64,000 bases of DNA from Bin55 sp965205965 (GTDB taxonomy: Bacteria > Pseudomonadota > Gammaproteobacteria > Pseudomonadales > Azotimanducaceae), in NCBI GenBank assembly GCA_965205965.1, contig CBDBHT010000007.1, positions 186,001 through 250,000 of the forward strand, written 5' to 3'. The notes beneath the pieces were generated by a model, which searched no databases, was not told the origin of the DNA, and worked only from the letters and a program-made list of their open reading frames with translations. The stretch's first letter is position 1, and each line of letters begins with the position of its first letter. Of the stretch, positions 18,818 through 28,435 are shown piece by piece. The translations under genes and the position numbers were made by a program.

Positions 18818-19684
18818 ATGGAATTCCGTGACTATTACAAAATACTCGGCGTTGGCCGTGATGCAAGCCAAGAAGATATACAAAAAGCATATCGACGACT
18901 CGCTCGAAAGTACCATCCCGATGTAAGTGACAGTTCGGACGCTGAACAACGTTTCAAGGAAGTAGGCGAAGCGTACGAAGTACTGAAGGATCCAGAGAGG
19001 CGAGAAGCGTACAATCAGCTAGGCTCCAATTGGCAAGCTGGTCAGTCGTTTCGACCGCCGCCGAAGTGGAGTACACAATTTCATTCCGATCAAAAGTTTA
19101 GTCATGAAAATCAATTCAGCGATTTTTTTCAGAGTTTATTTGGAGATGAGCGATTCGATCCGCCGCCGCACTTTCGCCAACAAAGAAACCAGCGCGCCGA
19201 ATTGCAAGTTACTCTCGAACAACTGGTATCCGGACAACCAATTGACCTCATCATTTCATCAGGTACAACGGGCGACCCTCCTAAACGGCTTAATGTGAAA
19301 ATCCCCCGCGGTATTTCAGCGGGTGAAAGTTTTCGTTTAAAGGGCCAAGGTAGAGATAACTCCGATCTTTACTTAACGCTTCGCATTCGTCCACACCCTC
19401 GCTTTCATTTAGAAGGCAAGGACACTTATAGCGAAGTCGGAATTGCTCCTTGGGAGGCCGTGCTTGGAACGGAAATCCGTGTAGCTACCCTCCACGGCGA
19501 TGTAAATCTGACCGTACCCGCTGGAACCACACAGGGCAAAAGAATGCGCCTCCGTGACAAAGGATTGCCCGGGGGACACCACTATGTGACTTTCCGTATC
19601 GAAGTACCGCAGCACGTTTCGAAAGATGAGCGGAAAGTTTACGAAAGGCTTGCCCAGTTATCTTCATTTCAACCGCAACGATGA
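18818..19684 (+). CDS. cbpA: DnaJ-type co-chaperone, CbpA-like
   Basis: This 288-aa protein has an N-terminal J domain (residues 4-70) with HPD at 33-35 and YEVLKDPERREAYNQLG, a Phe-rich linker with FSDFFQSLFG, and a DnaJ C-terminal substrate domain (about 125-280) with LNVKIPRGISAGESFRLKGQG and LPGGHHYVTF. There is no CxxCxGxG zinc-binding region, which separates CbpA/type II J-proteins from DnaJ. It would deliver unfolded clients to DnaK. No CbpM follows. It ends with FQPQR, a plausible natural end. Confidence 0.9.
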   Translation: MEFRDYYKILGVGRDASQEDIQKAYRRLARKYHPDVSDSSDAEQRFKEVGEAYEVLKDPERREAYNQLGSNWQAGQSFRPPPKWSTQFHSDQKFSHENQFSDFFQSLFGDERFDPPPHFRQQRNQRAELQVTLEQLVSGQPIDLIISSGTTGDPPKRLNVKIPRGISAGESFRLKGQGRDNSDLYLTLRIRPHPRFHLEGKDTYSEVGIAPWEAVLGTEIRVATLHGDVNLTVPAGTTQGKRMRLRDKGLPGGHHYVTFRIEVPQHVSKDERKVYERLAQLSSFQPQR

Positions 19685-19864
19685 AGTCTTGGAAATGATA
19701 TACCTTACCGGCCATGCCGCCATTGAGTTTAATCCAAGCGGAAAGGCTACTTCATAGTTCTCAGAGTACAGGCGACACGGGATTTTCAATGGAGCTTGTT
19801 GGTGCCCATCTGCGCGGAACGGCACTATCCAATCAGGTACGTAACTCCCAAATCGTCCTAACCT

Positions 19865-20395
19865 TTATCTCATCGATAGCGGCAGCGATGGATGCTGAAT
19901 CTTTGCTCCAGGGCCAATGCCTAGACGTAGAGCCAAACCTGCGTTCGTTTCCAATACTGCACGGCAAGGTATATCGGCTTTGATCCTTTCAAGCGAGCGA
20001 GGTTTGGTATCGCGAACAACTTGAACCACTGTTCCATCGTCTTTGATAAACCACATATCAAGCGAAATCAAAGTGTCTTTCATCCACATAGAAATACGAC
20101 CGTCCTCCGGAAATACGAATAACATCCCTCGGTCCAGCGGCATCCAACGAACATGCATTAATCCGCGAGCCAGATCTTGCGGTTCTGAAACGGTTACAAC
20201 CGATAAGGTTCCAGTAGCTCCATCGCTAGTTCTAAATTCAAGAGGAGTCAACTGACCTAGATAGATGGGAGACTGAATCTGCGCCCATGCGGTAATTGCT
20301 ATTATCGGTGAAATTACGGCACACACCGCAATCAAGTAACCGCTTAGCTCGATATCACATTTTCGAATAGTTAGCGTCTGTGGGGAAACCCCCAT
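19865..20395 (-). CDS. DUF192 family protein with an IS-derived start
   Basis: The DUF192 domain covers about residues 60-165, with ARGLMHVRWMPLDRGMLFVF, ISMWMKDTLISLDMWFI and VVRDTKPRS, then LETNAGLALRLGIGPG. A hydrophobic segment (about 19-38) suggests export or a membrane anchor, as in many DUF192 proteins. The function of the family is not established. The open frame begins at an ATG at 20395 that lies inside an IS-C end, so the first ~8 residues (MGVSPQTL) are encoded by IS sequence. The native start was probably lost. A TTG near 20335 could serve as an internal start just before the signal segment. Confidence 0.8.
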   Translation of the reverse strand: MGVSPQTLTIRKCDIELSGYLIAVCAVISPIIAITAWAQIQSPIYLGQLTPLEFRTSDGATGTLSVVTVSEPQDLARGLMHVRWMPLDRGMLFVFPEDGRISMWMKDTLISLDMWFIKDDGTVVQVVRDTKPRSLERIKADIPCRAVLETNAGLALRLGIGPGAKIQHPSLPLSMR

Positions 20396-20412
20396 TTTAC
20401 GACGGGTTTAAT
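20369..20412 (+). repeat. IS-C end overlapping the DUF192 start
   Basis: The IS-C end (GCGTCTGTGGGGAAACCCC, then the CCCATTTTACGACGGG tract) supplies the apparent start codon of the DUF192 gene on the opposite strand. It joins directly to an IS-G end at 20413. Confidence 0.7.
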
Positions 20413-20600
20413 CCCAATATTGCATGAGCAGTGCGAGATAGGTCCGTTTTTCGGTTCGGAGCGGTAACCAGGGTTCCCATGTCTGGCAGCGAAATACCCC
20501 CGTTACCGGTGGTCGCACCGTCGCTGAAGCTGAACTCGGCCTTCACCTTGCTTGCGGCGTTGCACGGATGATAGGATCCTTGCTGTTTTACTCGTGCATT
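20413..20600 (-). mobile_element. IS-G deletion derivative (IS1380 type)
   Basis: Starting at CCCAATATTGCATGAG, this segment reads on the minus strand as the first ~50 codons of an IS1380-type transposase (FSGG motif after RKVEAEF) joined straight to the 3' end of the element. The same joint is present at 47748-47941, so the deletion was probably copied with the element. The piece is truncated on the right at CCGGATAATGCACG. Confidence 0.55.
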
Positions 20601-21025
20601 ATCCGGGTTAAGCCACGTGATGGTATCCGCCTCATCAGGGGACCACGCCGATTGGGGATAATCACGGCTCCCAATAGGCGTTTGTGAAGTGTGTAATTTC
20701 TATTCCAAGCCAGTCTCGAATTGATCATTCTAAAAACACTCTAAAAATTTTCTGCGACGTAGGCTGCGGGGATAGGTATCAAGGAATCCTTTAGCCAACG
20801 ACTGTCGAGACGCTTGATTTTACAAAATCGCGCACGCGCACGCTTCATGTCTACGAGCTTTCGCTTACCTGTATCCGCTGACGAAAGACTGGAAGCAGGT
20901 GCTGCTGACCGGCTCCCGTCGATCCGGACGCCGTTCCCGCAGGTCGCCGGCAACAGTCTTGGCTCCGGAGGATACGTTTGTCCGGCTCTGGAGCGGCATC
21001 GTCGAGACGCTCGTGGGTGTCGCCA
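20601..21025. other. IS mosaic left of IS-E
   Basis: 20606-20670 is an inner piece of IS-C. 20747-20775 resembles the IS-G outer end (TTTTCTGCGACGTAG). 20940-21025 encodes, in line with the IS4 frame beyond IS-E, RRSPATVLAPEDTFVRLW, part of the IS-D N-terminal region. No intact gene is present. Confidence 0.5.
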
Positions 21026-22397
21026 GGTTGTGTATAAATTTGTCTGCAAAAACGAAAAACGGGCTGTAACGACAGACGAATGGTTAGAATCTGATGTTTC
21101 ATCGGGAATGTGGAGATGCCTGGACGCAATCCCGCATCCAGGCGCGAATCATTCATGACACAATTTATCGAAAAGGAGCAAGAAATGATTCGAAAAGATT
21201 ATACGCACAATGCCACGAAGAAGTCGGCATGCGATCATCTGGCGGACGATGAGGAGTTTGTGAGGCGGCTGGTGCAGGAGACGCTCAACGAGGTTCTGGA
21301 GAGTGAGATGACGGAGTTTCTGGGAGCGGGCAAGAGCGAGCGGACGCAGACGCGTCAGGGCTACCGTTCCGGATACTACCGGCGCGATCTGACGATGAAG
21401 GTGGGCGAGATCGAACTGAGAGTTCCGCAGGAACGCAGCGGCCAGTTCAGCACGCGGGTGTTCGAGCGCTATCAGCGTTCGGAGAAGGCCCTGGTGGCGG
21501 GCGGTGCTGTCGGAGATGTATGTGCAGGGGGTCTCGACGCGTCGGGTGAGCCGACTGGCGGAAGATCTGTGCGGTCACGAGTTTTCACCGGCGACGATCT
21601 CGGCCATGGTGTCGAAGCTGGACGCGTCGCTGAAGGCGTTTGCGGAACGTCGGCTGGAGGAGGCGTATCCGTATGTGCTGCTGGATGCCCGGTATGAGAA
21701 GGTGAGAGAGGAGGGCTCGGTGCGTTCCCGGGCGGTGCAGATTGCCCTCGGGATTGACGGCGAGGGTCGGCGACAGGTGTTGGCGGCGGAGGTGGCGAAC
21801 CGGGAAAGCGAGGTGTCGTGGACGGAATTCCTCTCGCATCTGAAGGAACGTGGCCTGCGGGGAGTCGAGTATGTGGTCTCGGACAGTCATGAGGGATTGA
21901 AGCATGCGATCTCGAAAGTGCTGCCGACCGCGCTGTGGCAACGGTGCTGCGTCCATTTTCTGCGCAATGCCAGGGACAAGCTGTCCCGGAGTGCTGATCC
22001 CGCGTGTCTGGAGGGTTTGAAACGGTTGTGGGGCTGTGAGCATGTCGGGGAGGCTCGTGAGGCACTGGGTGCCTGGGTAGCCCGTTGGGGCGATGAGAAA
22101 GGGTTTGGCAGGCTAGTGGAATGGGTCGAGGATCATGTCGAGGAGACGCTGACGGTGTATCGGCTGCCTAGGGAACATCGCCTGCGGATGAAGTCCACGA
22201 ACATGCTGGAGCGGTACAACGAGGAGCTCCGCCGGCGAACGCGTGTCGTCAGGATCTTCCCGAACGCGGAGTCCTGTCTGCGTCTGATCTTGGCACTTGC
22301 GGCGGAGACCCATGAGCGGTGGCTGACGGGGCAGCGTTATCTAGTATGGCCGGGTCTCCGCTCCCACTGGAAATTGCAGAAAATTCTTGACACAACT
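21026..22397 (+). mobile_element. IS-E (IS256 family), with 9-bp target duplication
   Basis: The ends are GGTTGTGTATAAATTTG on the left and CTTGACACAACT on the right. GTGTCGCCA flanks both sides (21017-21025 and 22398-22406), a 9-bp target duplication as expected for IS256. It interrupts an IS-D type transposase gene whose frame resumes at 22407. The element is shortened near its right end: about 100 bp present in the copy at 56340-57810 are missing, apparently by recombination between two ATATGG motifs. Confidence 0.9.
21185..22397 (+). pseudogene. IS256-family transposase, frameshifted
   Basis: The start MIRKDYTHNATKK follows AAAGGAGC. The N-terminal part runs to LRVPQERSGQFSTRVF and then loses frame at about 21497, where GGGC is duplicated relative to the intact copy (CTGGTGGCGGGCGGTG). 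The remaining frame (from 21504) carries the DDE core, including LDARYEKVREEG, VVSDSHEGLKHAI and STNMLERYNEELRRRTRV with the Glu. The last ~25 residues are lost in the terminal deletion. Not functional as it stands. Confidence 0.85.
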
Positions 22398-22406
22398 GTG
22401 TCGCCA

Positions 22407-23638
22407 ACCGGCATGACCGGCTCTGGCAGCGGCGGCGGCGCGTGCTGAACACGCTGGTGGTCGTGCTGTTCGTTTTCCGGCTGGTGTTCTCGAAGGGGCG
22501 TCCGGGATATGCGACCACGCTGGCCGAACTGTGGGGGCAGTGCCGGACGATGGGGATCGAACTGCCACAGCCGGCTCCGGTGTCGCCGTCCTCCATCTGC
22601 AGTGCCCGGGCCAGGCTGGACGAGCAGCTGTTCAAGACCTTACACCAGGAAATCCTCAAGGTGGTTTTCGACGCCGAGGCACGACCCCGGCCCGCACGGA
22701 AAGTCCGACCCGACACGGATCGGCGGTGGCAGGGGCATCGGGTGTTTGCGGTCGATGGAAGATCCCTGAACCTGCCTCGCGGACGGGTGCATGAAGGCTG
22801 GCGGACGCCGGTAGACGGTGCCCACTATCCGCAGGGTCTGGTGAGTTGCCTGTATCGGCTGCAGGCCCGACTACCGGTCGACTTCGACCTGCATGCGCAT
22901 GGAAACGAGCGCGCGGCGGCACTGGCCCACCTGAACGTGTTGTCGGCGAACGATGTGGTGGTCTATGACCGGGGCTACTATTCCTATGAGATGCTGCACA
23001 CGCATGCGATCCGGGGACTACACGCGGTGTTCCGGATGAAACGGAAAACCGGTATCGATGTCGACTGCTTCATCCACGGCGGCCGCCGGGATACGGTCAT
23101 CGAGGTCGTTCCCCGCCAACGCACGCTGACCCGACTACGCTGCAGGAACCCCGGAGCCGCATTCGGCCCACACCGCTTGCGGCTGGTGAAATATGCCGTG
23201 GGCGATACCGTCTTCATCTTGGGAACGACCCTGCTGGACCGGGACCAGTATTCCATCGACCAGCTGTCGGATCTGTATCACGCGAGATGGGGCATCGAGG
23301 AACTGTACAAGGTATCCAAACGGCTGATGGAGGTTGAGGACTTTCATGGGCAAAGCGAGCGCGGCGTGAAACAGGAACTGTATGCATGCTTCACCCTGAT
23401 TGTCATGGCCCGGCTGTTCGCCAACCATGGCGAGGATCGTTTGAACGGGGGGCTGCCGAACGACGGCAAGCCGCTGATGCAGACGCATTTCAAGCACGGA
23501 CTTGCGGCGGTGGCGGCCAACATCGAGAGCCTGCTACTTCAGCAGGCATCCGCCCTCCGGGAAACCGTGACTCGTATTGTCGGCGAGATCGTCCGGTGTC
23601 GGCAACGGCTCCGTCCGGGTAGGTCCTATGAACGGTGA
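22407..23638 (+). pseudogene. IS4-family transposase (IS-D), 5' part split off by IS-E
   Basis: From 22442 the frame encodes 398 residues including FAVDGRSLNLPRG (first Asp), VVVYDRGYYSYEML (second Asp) and YHARWGIEELYKVSK, a perfect Y-2-R-3-E-6-K signature of IS4. IS-E separates it from its N-terminal codons at 20940-21025. An internal GTG start would give a nearly complete catalytic domain but no N-terminal DNA-binding region. Removing IS-E and one target copy would restore a continuous frame (GTC GCC AAC CGG). Confidence 0.85.
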
Positions 23639-23783
23639 TCCCGAAAACCGGTCGGAAAGTGGCAGCGAGGAAGAGGATCACCGGCACCGGCAACTCGCTA
23701 ACGGAATAAAAAATCAGCGGATAACCAAGGCCCAAGACCGAATCCTTAACCGAATGGCAAAATCCACTAAACGAATGCCATTG
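23639..23783 (+). repeat. IS-D right end
   Basis: Non-coding 3' end of the IS-D copy, closing with CGAATGCCATTG at 23783. This is the same terminal repeat found at 37351-37363 and 49177-49188. Confidence 0.75.
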
Positions 23784-23958
23784 CCCCGCGCCCGGATGCT
23801 CAGCGATTCGCCGTCCCGCCCGCAAAAAGGCGGGGAAAACACACGCATCCCCGCCCTCCGAAGCCTTTTCGAACTCGCGACGCGACATTCCATGCCCCGT
23901 ACCTCACGCATCCCGTGAAAAACATCATTTTCGATTTGGTTATGAGAAATCCGGATTA
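23784..23958 (+). repeat. IS-A right-end fragment
   Basis: Only the last ~175 bp of IS-A remain, from CCCCGCGCCCGG to the terminal ATGAGAAATCCGGATTAG. The IS-D end abuts it directly, so IS-D probably inserted into an IS-A copy whose other half is gone. It ends about 85 bp before the TonB-receptor start and may lie close to its promoter. Confidence 0.75.
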
Positions 23959-24044
23959 GAAGTTTTTACCGTATAATTCTTGACTGACGGGCATGCATAG
24001 CTAATGCACAAGCCATATTGTTCGATAATCAACTTTGAGAATTA

Positions 24045-26639
24045 ATGAAATACTTTAAACTTAGATTGCACACCCTACCCTTGTCTCTCGTTGCGGCTAT
24101 ATGCTGCTTTACTATCGCAAACATATCCTTGGCACAGGAACAATCTGAGGTCGCTGTTGTTGAGGCAGATGGTGCGATTGAAGAAGTTTTCGTAGTTGGT
24201 TCCAGACGACGTGATCGTTCTGCTGCTGATTCGCCTGTCCCCGTCGATGTAATTTCTGGCGATGAATTCCTCGCCCATGGGAATACCGACATGGACGAAC
24301 TAATTGCCGCCTTGGTTCCCTCGTACACCGTTGCACAAGAACCGATTAGTGATGCGGCGACATTCATCCGTCCAGCAACTTTGCGTTCCCTGCCACCGGA
24401 TGCCACACTTGTGTTGATGAACGGTAAACGGCGTCATAGGGCCGCCGTTATTGCTTTACTTGGCGCGGGCATTTCTGGAGGCTCGCAGGGGTCGGATTTA
24501 TCGGCCATACCCGCGATAGCACTCGTCCGACTAGAGGTACTTCGGGATGGAGCATCCGCACAATATGGTTCAGATGCTATCGCTGGCATTATGAACTTCG
24601 TGCTCAAAGAAGACAGTTACGGTTCCATGCTGGATGTTAAGATGGGTAGTTATTACGAAGGCGATGGCGGTGCAGCGGCCGTCGCCGGCAACGTTGGGCT
24701 ACCCCTTAGTGATCAGGGATTTGCAAATCTCAGCTTCGAGTGGAAAGAAGCCGAGCCGACCAGCCGTAGCGCACAACGCGGAGATGCGCAGGGATTAATA
24801 GATGCTGGTAACCCGTACGTTAGACAGCCTGCAGCCCAAATATGGGGAGCACCTCGTATTTCCGATGACTTGAAACTAGTTGGTAATTTTGGCTTGGATC
24901 TCGGAAACGAGAGCGAAGCCTACGCTTTCGGAAATTGGTCCGGGCGTCAAGTAGAAGGAGGGTTCTATTACCGAAATCCGCACACTAGAGGGGGCGTGTT
25001 CCGCGGCGATACGGTTCTTGGAGATGATGGAGTAACGATGGTACCAACCGTAAAGGTAGCTGACCTTACGGGCGACATGTCTGGAAACTGCCCTGTCGTA
25101 CGCATTATTGATAATAGGCCAGATTTTGAGGCGTTAGATAAGATAAGGAACGACCCAAACTGTTATTCCCTCATTGAGAAGTTTCCCGGCGGATTTACGC
25201 CCCAATTTGGCGGTTTCATTGACGACATTGGCTTGGCAGCGGGAGTTAGGGGACTACTGGATAATGGTTGGTATTACGACATAAGTGCTACAGCGGGTAG
25301 AAGCCATGCGCTGTTTTATATCTATAACACCATCAATCCTCAACTACTTTCGTTACGCAATGACATTCCGACGTATTACAACGCCGGTACCTATACGGAA
25401 ACTGATCGTGTATTTAATATTGAAGCGTCGAAACCCGTTCCGCTGGATTCTGGATGTGTAATCAATGTTGCCGCAGGACTCGAATACAGAGACGAAACTT
25501 TTCGTATCGGCAACGGTGATCCTAATTCATTCGTTATTGATCCCAACCTTGCCGCGCAAGGTTTTGGTATTGGTTCTAACGGTTTCCCGGGATTTCAGCC
25601 CGGAGACGCGGGAGAGAACACCGTAAAGGCCTTTGGTGCCTACGTTGACGTGGAATCTGATATAACTACCGACTTGCTTCTCGGCGGAGCATTGCGTTAC
25701 GAAAGTTACGCTGACTTTGGTAATACGCTAGATGGAAAGATTTCCGCCAGATACCAAATTGCTCATAACTTGGCAGTCCGCGGCGCAGTAAGTACCGGAT
25801 TCCGAGTCCCCACGGCGGGGCAAGCAAGTCTGCGCAACGTTACGACGGAGTTTCAGGGTGGTTTTCTTGCGGACATTGCAACCTTGCCACCAACTAATCC
25901 GATCGCACAACAAAAAGGAGCTACCGCACTCACTCCCGAAGAATCGGTCAATGTAACGTTTGGTGCCGTGTTCGATGTCGGTATACTCGACGTAACTGTG
26001 GATTACTACAACATTGAAATTACGGATCGTATTTCTTTCACAAGCAGATTTACGTTGACTCCAGAAGATATAAGGGCTTTGCTGGAAATTGGCGTGTCCG
26101 ATGCCAGCAGCTTTAGTTCCGTCCGATTCTTTTCCAACGAGCAGACCGTAGCAACCTCTGGTATTGATTTGGTGGCAAGTCTGCTATTTGACTTGGCTGG
26201 CGGCGCATCAACTTTAACAGCGGTTGCAAACTTCTCCAGCGTTGAGCTAACTGCGTTCAATCCAGAATTCACGAGTGAAAATCGAAAGCTACAAATTGAG
26301 CGAGGCCGCCCCGATTCAAGATTCACAGTGACTTGGAATCATACACAAGGGAAATGGGATTTCCTGGCGCGTACGCGTTATTACGGTGAGTTCTACGATG
26401 CTCCAACCAACGACGCGTCAGTATCTTTTTACCCCGAACCGGCCATGTTGTTCGACCTAGAGGCGAGCGTTGCAGTCAAGGATTCGATTTCAGTACTATT
26501 CGGTATCAGGAACGTATTCGATGAATACCCGTCTACCAATCCTCAAGGCGAAGTAGCTGGCTTAATTTATCCCGAACAATCGCCATTCGGATTTAATGGC
26601 GGGTATTACTATCTGCGAACGACATGGCGGACACATTAA
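24045..26639 (+). CDS. TonB-dependent outer-membrane receptor
   Basis: This 864-aa outer-membrane active transporter energised by TonB-ExbBD has a signal peptide (residues 1 to about 30, ending ANISLAQ), a TonB-box-like EEVFVVG, a plug domain (about 50-180, with VLMNGKRRHR and RLEVLRDGASAQYGSDAIAGIMNFVL), and a 22-strand barrel with the usual RYQIAHNLAVRGAVSTGFRVPT and IRNVFDEYP. It lacks the common terminal Phe, ending LRTTWRTH. The substrate is not evident: no siderophore, vitamin or sugar genes are adjacent. IS debris lies on both sides. Confidence 0.9.
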   Translation: MKYFKLRLHTLPLSLVAAICCFTIANISLAQEQSEVAVVEADGAIEEVFVVGSRRRDRSAADSPVPVDVISGDEFLAHGNTDMDELIAALVPSYTVAQEPISDAATFIRPATLRSLPPDATLVLMNGKRRHRAAVIALLGAGISGGSQGSDLSAIPAIALVRLEVLRDGASAQYGSDAIAGIMNFVLKEDSYGSMLDVKMGSYYEGDGGAAAVAGNVGLPLSDQGFANLSFEWKEAEPTSRSAQRGDAQGLIDAGNPYVRQPAAQIWGAPRISDDLKLVGNFGLDLGNESEAYAFGNWSGRQVEGGFYYRNPHTRGGVFRGDTVLGDDGVTMVPTVKVADLTGDMSGNCPVVRIIDNRPDFEALDKIRNDPNCYSLIEKFPGGFTPQFGGFIDDIGLAAGVRGLLDNGWYYDISATAGRSHALFYIYNTINPQLLSLRNDIPTYYNAGTYTETDRVFNIEASKPVPLDSGCVINVAAGLEYRDETFRIGNGDPNSFVIDPNLAAQGFGIGSNGFPGFQPGDAGENTVKAFGAYVDVESDITTDLLLGGALRYESYADFGNTLDGKISARYQIAHNLAVRGAVSTGFRVPTAGQASLRNVTTEFQGGFLADIATLPPTNPIAQQKGATALTPEESVNVTFGAVFDVGILDVTVDYYNIEITDRISFTSRFTLTPEDIRALLEIGVSDASSFSSVRFFSNEQTVATSGIDLVASLLFDLAGGASTLTAVANFSSVELTAFNPEFTSENRKLQIERGRPDSRFTVTWNHTQGKWDFLARTRYYGEFYDAPTNDASVSFYPEPAMLFDLEASVAVKDSISVLFGIRNVFDEYPSTNPQGEVAGLIYPEQSPFGFNGGYYYLRTTWRTH

Positions 26640-26667
26640 AACAGGCCGTAATTTGGGCGGCGGCGCG

Positions 26668-26685
26668 CTATACGGGGAATTGCTG
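26668..26685 (+). repeat. Solo IS-B end
   Basis: CTATACGGGGAATTGCTG, a perfect copy of the IS-B terminal repeat, stands alone 30 bp past the TonB-receptor stop. Confidence 0.75.
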
Positions 26686-26779
26686 GCACAGAGGCTAGCC
26701 GAGAGCCCGGGGGAGGGGGAGGCTTCGTTCGTGTGGGTGCCCGCGGTGGGCCGGCAGCGGCATTAGACTATCTGCTGAC

Positions 26780-27240
26780 CGGCATGATGGGATAGTGGAT
26801 GACTGCGGTAGGCGGGTAAAAGCCGCCAGGGGGCAACGCGCCGCGCGCGCGGTTCCCGAAAACAAGCGTACGGTGTGGATGGCGGTGAGCGTCAGCGGTG
26901 GTGGCACCGCTAGGCTTTTCTGAAAAGCCTAGGCCGTCGATCATGCGACCGACGGTGAAGCAGTTTGGAGCGGGCATTGATCAAGCGGTGCCGCTCCGCT
27001 CCGACGGCTTTCGCGGGCCTGAGCATTCTCGGTGCCGATCACGAACTGGATACCCGGGCTACGCCTCCGGAAGCAGCACAAAAACCTAGCCGCCGGTCGT
27101 GCACCAGCACGATCTCGAACCTCAAACGATACCTTATGGGCAACCTTTCATGGCGTGTCCAAGGAGTGTCTGCAGAAATATCTCGATGAGTTCCCCTTCC
27201 CCTTCAATCGTCGCTGGTGGAGGCGGCCGCGGGTCCACGA
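26780..27240 (+). pseudogene. Degenerate IS1595-type transposase remnant
   Basis: Broken frames give NKRTVWMAVSVSG, then RSDGFRG with AGLSILGADHEL in a second frame, and finally SNLKRYLMG with FHGVSKECLQKYLDEF and FNRRWW, the C-terminal block typical of IS1595 transposases. At least two frameshifts separate the pieces. The N-terminal zinc ribbon was not found. Confidence 0.55.
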
Positions 27241-27241
27241 T

Positions 27242-27263
27242 CCCTTACCTGACAAAGTAAGGG
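27242..27263. terminator. Hairpin at the end of the IS1595 remnant
   Basis: CCCTTAC and GTAAGGG pair around an 8-base loop. Only a short T run follows. It could be a terminator or part of the IS remnant. Confidence 0.25.
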
Positions 27264-27631
27264 GATTTGGTTACTGCGTTCACGCTAATCTATGATAAGA
27301 TCATAGGCATATTCAAATTATTATATTAATATTGAAGAACTTTTTCGCCAAGGTGAAGTCATAAGATAAATCCGTTGATTTATTTAAATGAACAAAGGCA
27401 AAGGGGTAGTTTCTAAATTACGCCTGATTATCAAAGGTTGTGGTGCCATGTGGTATAAGTATAACGATTTAATATCTATTTTATACCAGATAGTTGAGAC
27501 GTACGTGGTTTTCAAGTCGTAGTAGGGTATTAATTGCGCCAGTATAGTATAGTATATTATATATTATTAGAAGCTATTTAACTATGCCGTGAAGATCTTA
27601 GCTTAGTAAGCCTAGAGGTGTTAGTGTTAGC
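27264..27631. other. AT-rich gene-free stretch
   Basis: About 370 bp of strongly AT-rich sequence before the hypothetical gene, including a run of alternating TA near 27545-27565. It probably contains the promoter of that gene. No specific site was identified. Confidence 0.4.
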
Positions 27632-28315
27632 ATGGCAAATGAAACAGCTTTACTTGAAGTATTTCAAGAGTTGCATTTGGAGTGTAGTCCAGCAGATCGC
27701 TCGATTCTGCGCTTAGCAGTTCGACAATACGCCAGCGGTCCTTGGCGCGGAGCGGATTATATTGAGCAACATCTTCGGGAGTCGCCCCAAGTAGTTAATG
27801 ACATTATTGCATTCAAGCGTGACGAAACGGAGGATATTCGTAGTGCAGAACTAACCCTTTGGGAAACGCCGAACGGATGCTACGTCAGCAATATTTTACC
27901 TATGGAAGGGCAAACTTGGCTCAATATTCATTGTTACAATAACATATTAAATGACTTTATTGAGAGAGTGATCTTCCCCGCACAGAGGACTGTAAAATTC
28001 AATGCTGACCTTAATCCAAGAAATCAGTCCATCTCCGATTGGAGCTCGGATGAAGCAGCGAGTTGTTTACGTGACTTTTTAGGTACGTTTAATTGGGAAA
28101 ATGTACTAGACCACCCACTTGATGAAGAAAAATGGCGTCGTTTTATAGTCGCCGTGCATACGAGTCGGGGTATGCTGGATGGACACTTATTACGCCGCTG
28201 GTTAGTGGAAGTTGAGAAACTGTCGCCGAAAATCGCTTCTAACCTTGCTCGTCACTATGGACATGCCCGAGACTTGCTAAAAATGTACGATGGTCCAGCT
28301 CAATACTACCATTGA
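27632..28315 (+). CDS. Hypothetical protein, 227 aa
   Basis: I do not recognise this protein. It is mostly polar and acidic, with no signal peptide or membrane segment. Trp and aromatic residues are frequent (WRGADYIEQHL, WLNIHCYNNILNDF, WSSDEAASCLRDFLGTFNWENV). The C-terminal third is helical and basic (RRWLVEVEKLSPKIASNLARHYGHARDLLKMY). Codon usage and GC match host genes rather than the IS elements. It stands alone, with IS debris on both sides and a long AT-rich leader. A soluble cytoplasmic protein is likely. Confidence 0.65.
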   Translation: MANETALLEVFQELHLECSPADRSILRLAVRQYASGPWRGADYIEQHLRESPQVVNDIIAFKRDETEDIRSAELTLWETPNGCYVSNILPMEGQTWLNIHCYNNILNDFIERVIFPAQRTVKFNADLNPRNQSISDWSSDEAASCLRDFLGTFNWENVLDHPLDEEKWRRFIVAVHTSRGMLDGHLLRRWLVEVEKLSPKIASNLARHYGHARDLLKMYDGPAQYYH

Positions 28316-28435
28316 ATTATCTGTAGTAGAAATAGATATTAAGGAAGGTCTGAATAGGCCTGTTTTGTGACTGTCATCGGGTCATCGGAGCCGGGCAACT
28401 CTATTTATTGTTGTTTTGACGAATCATATCCGATA

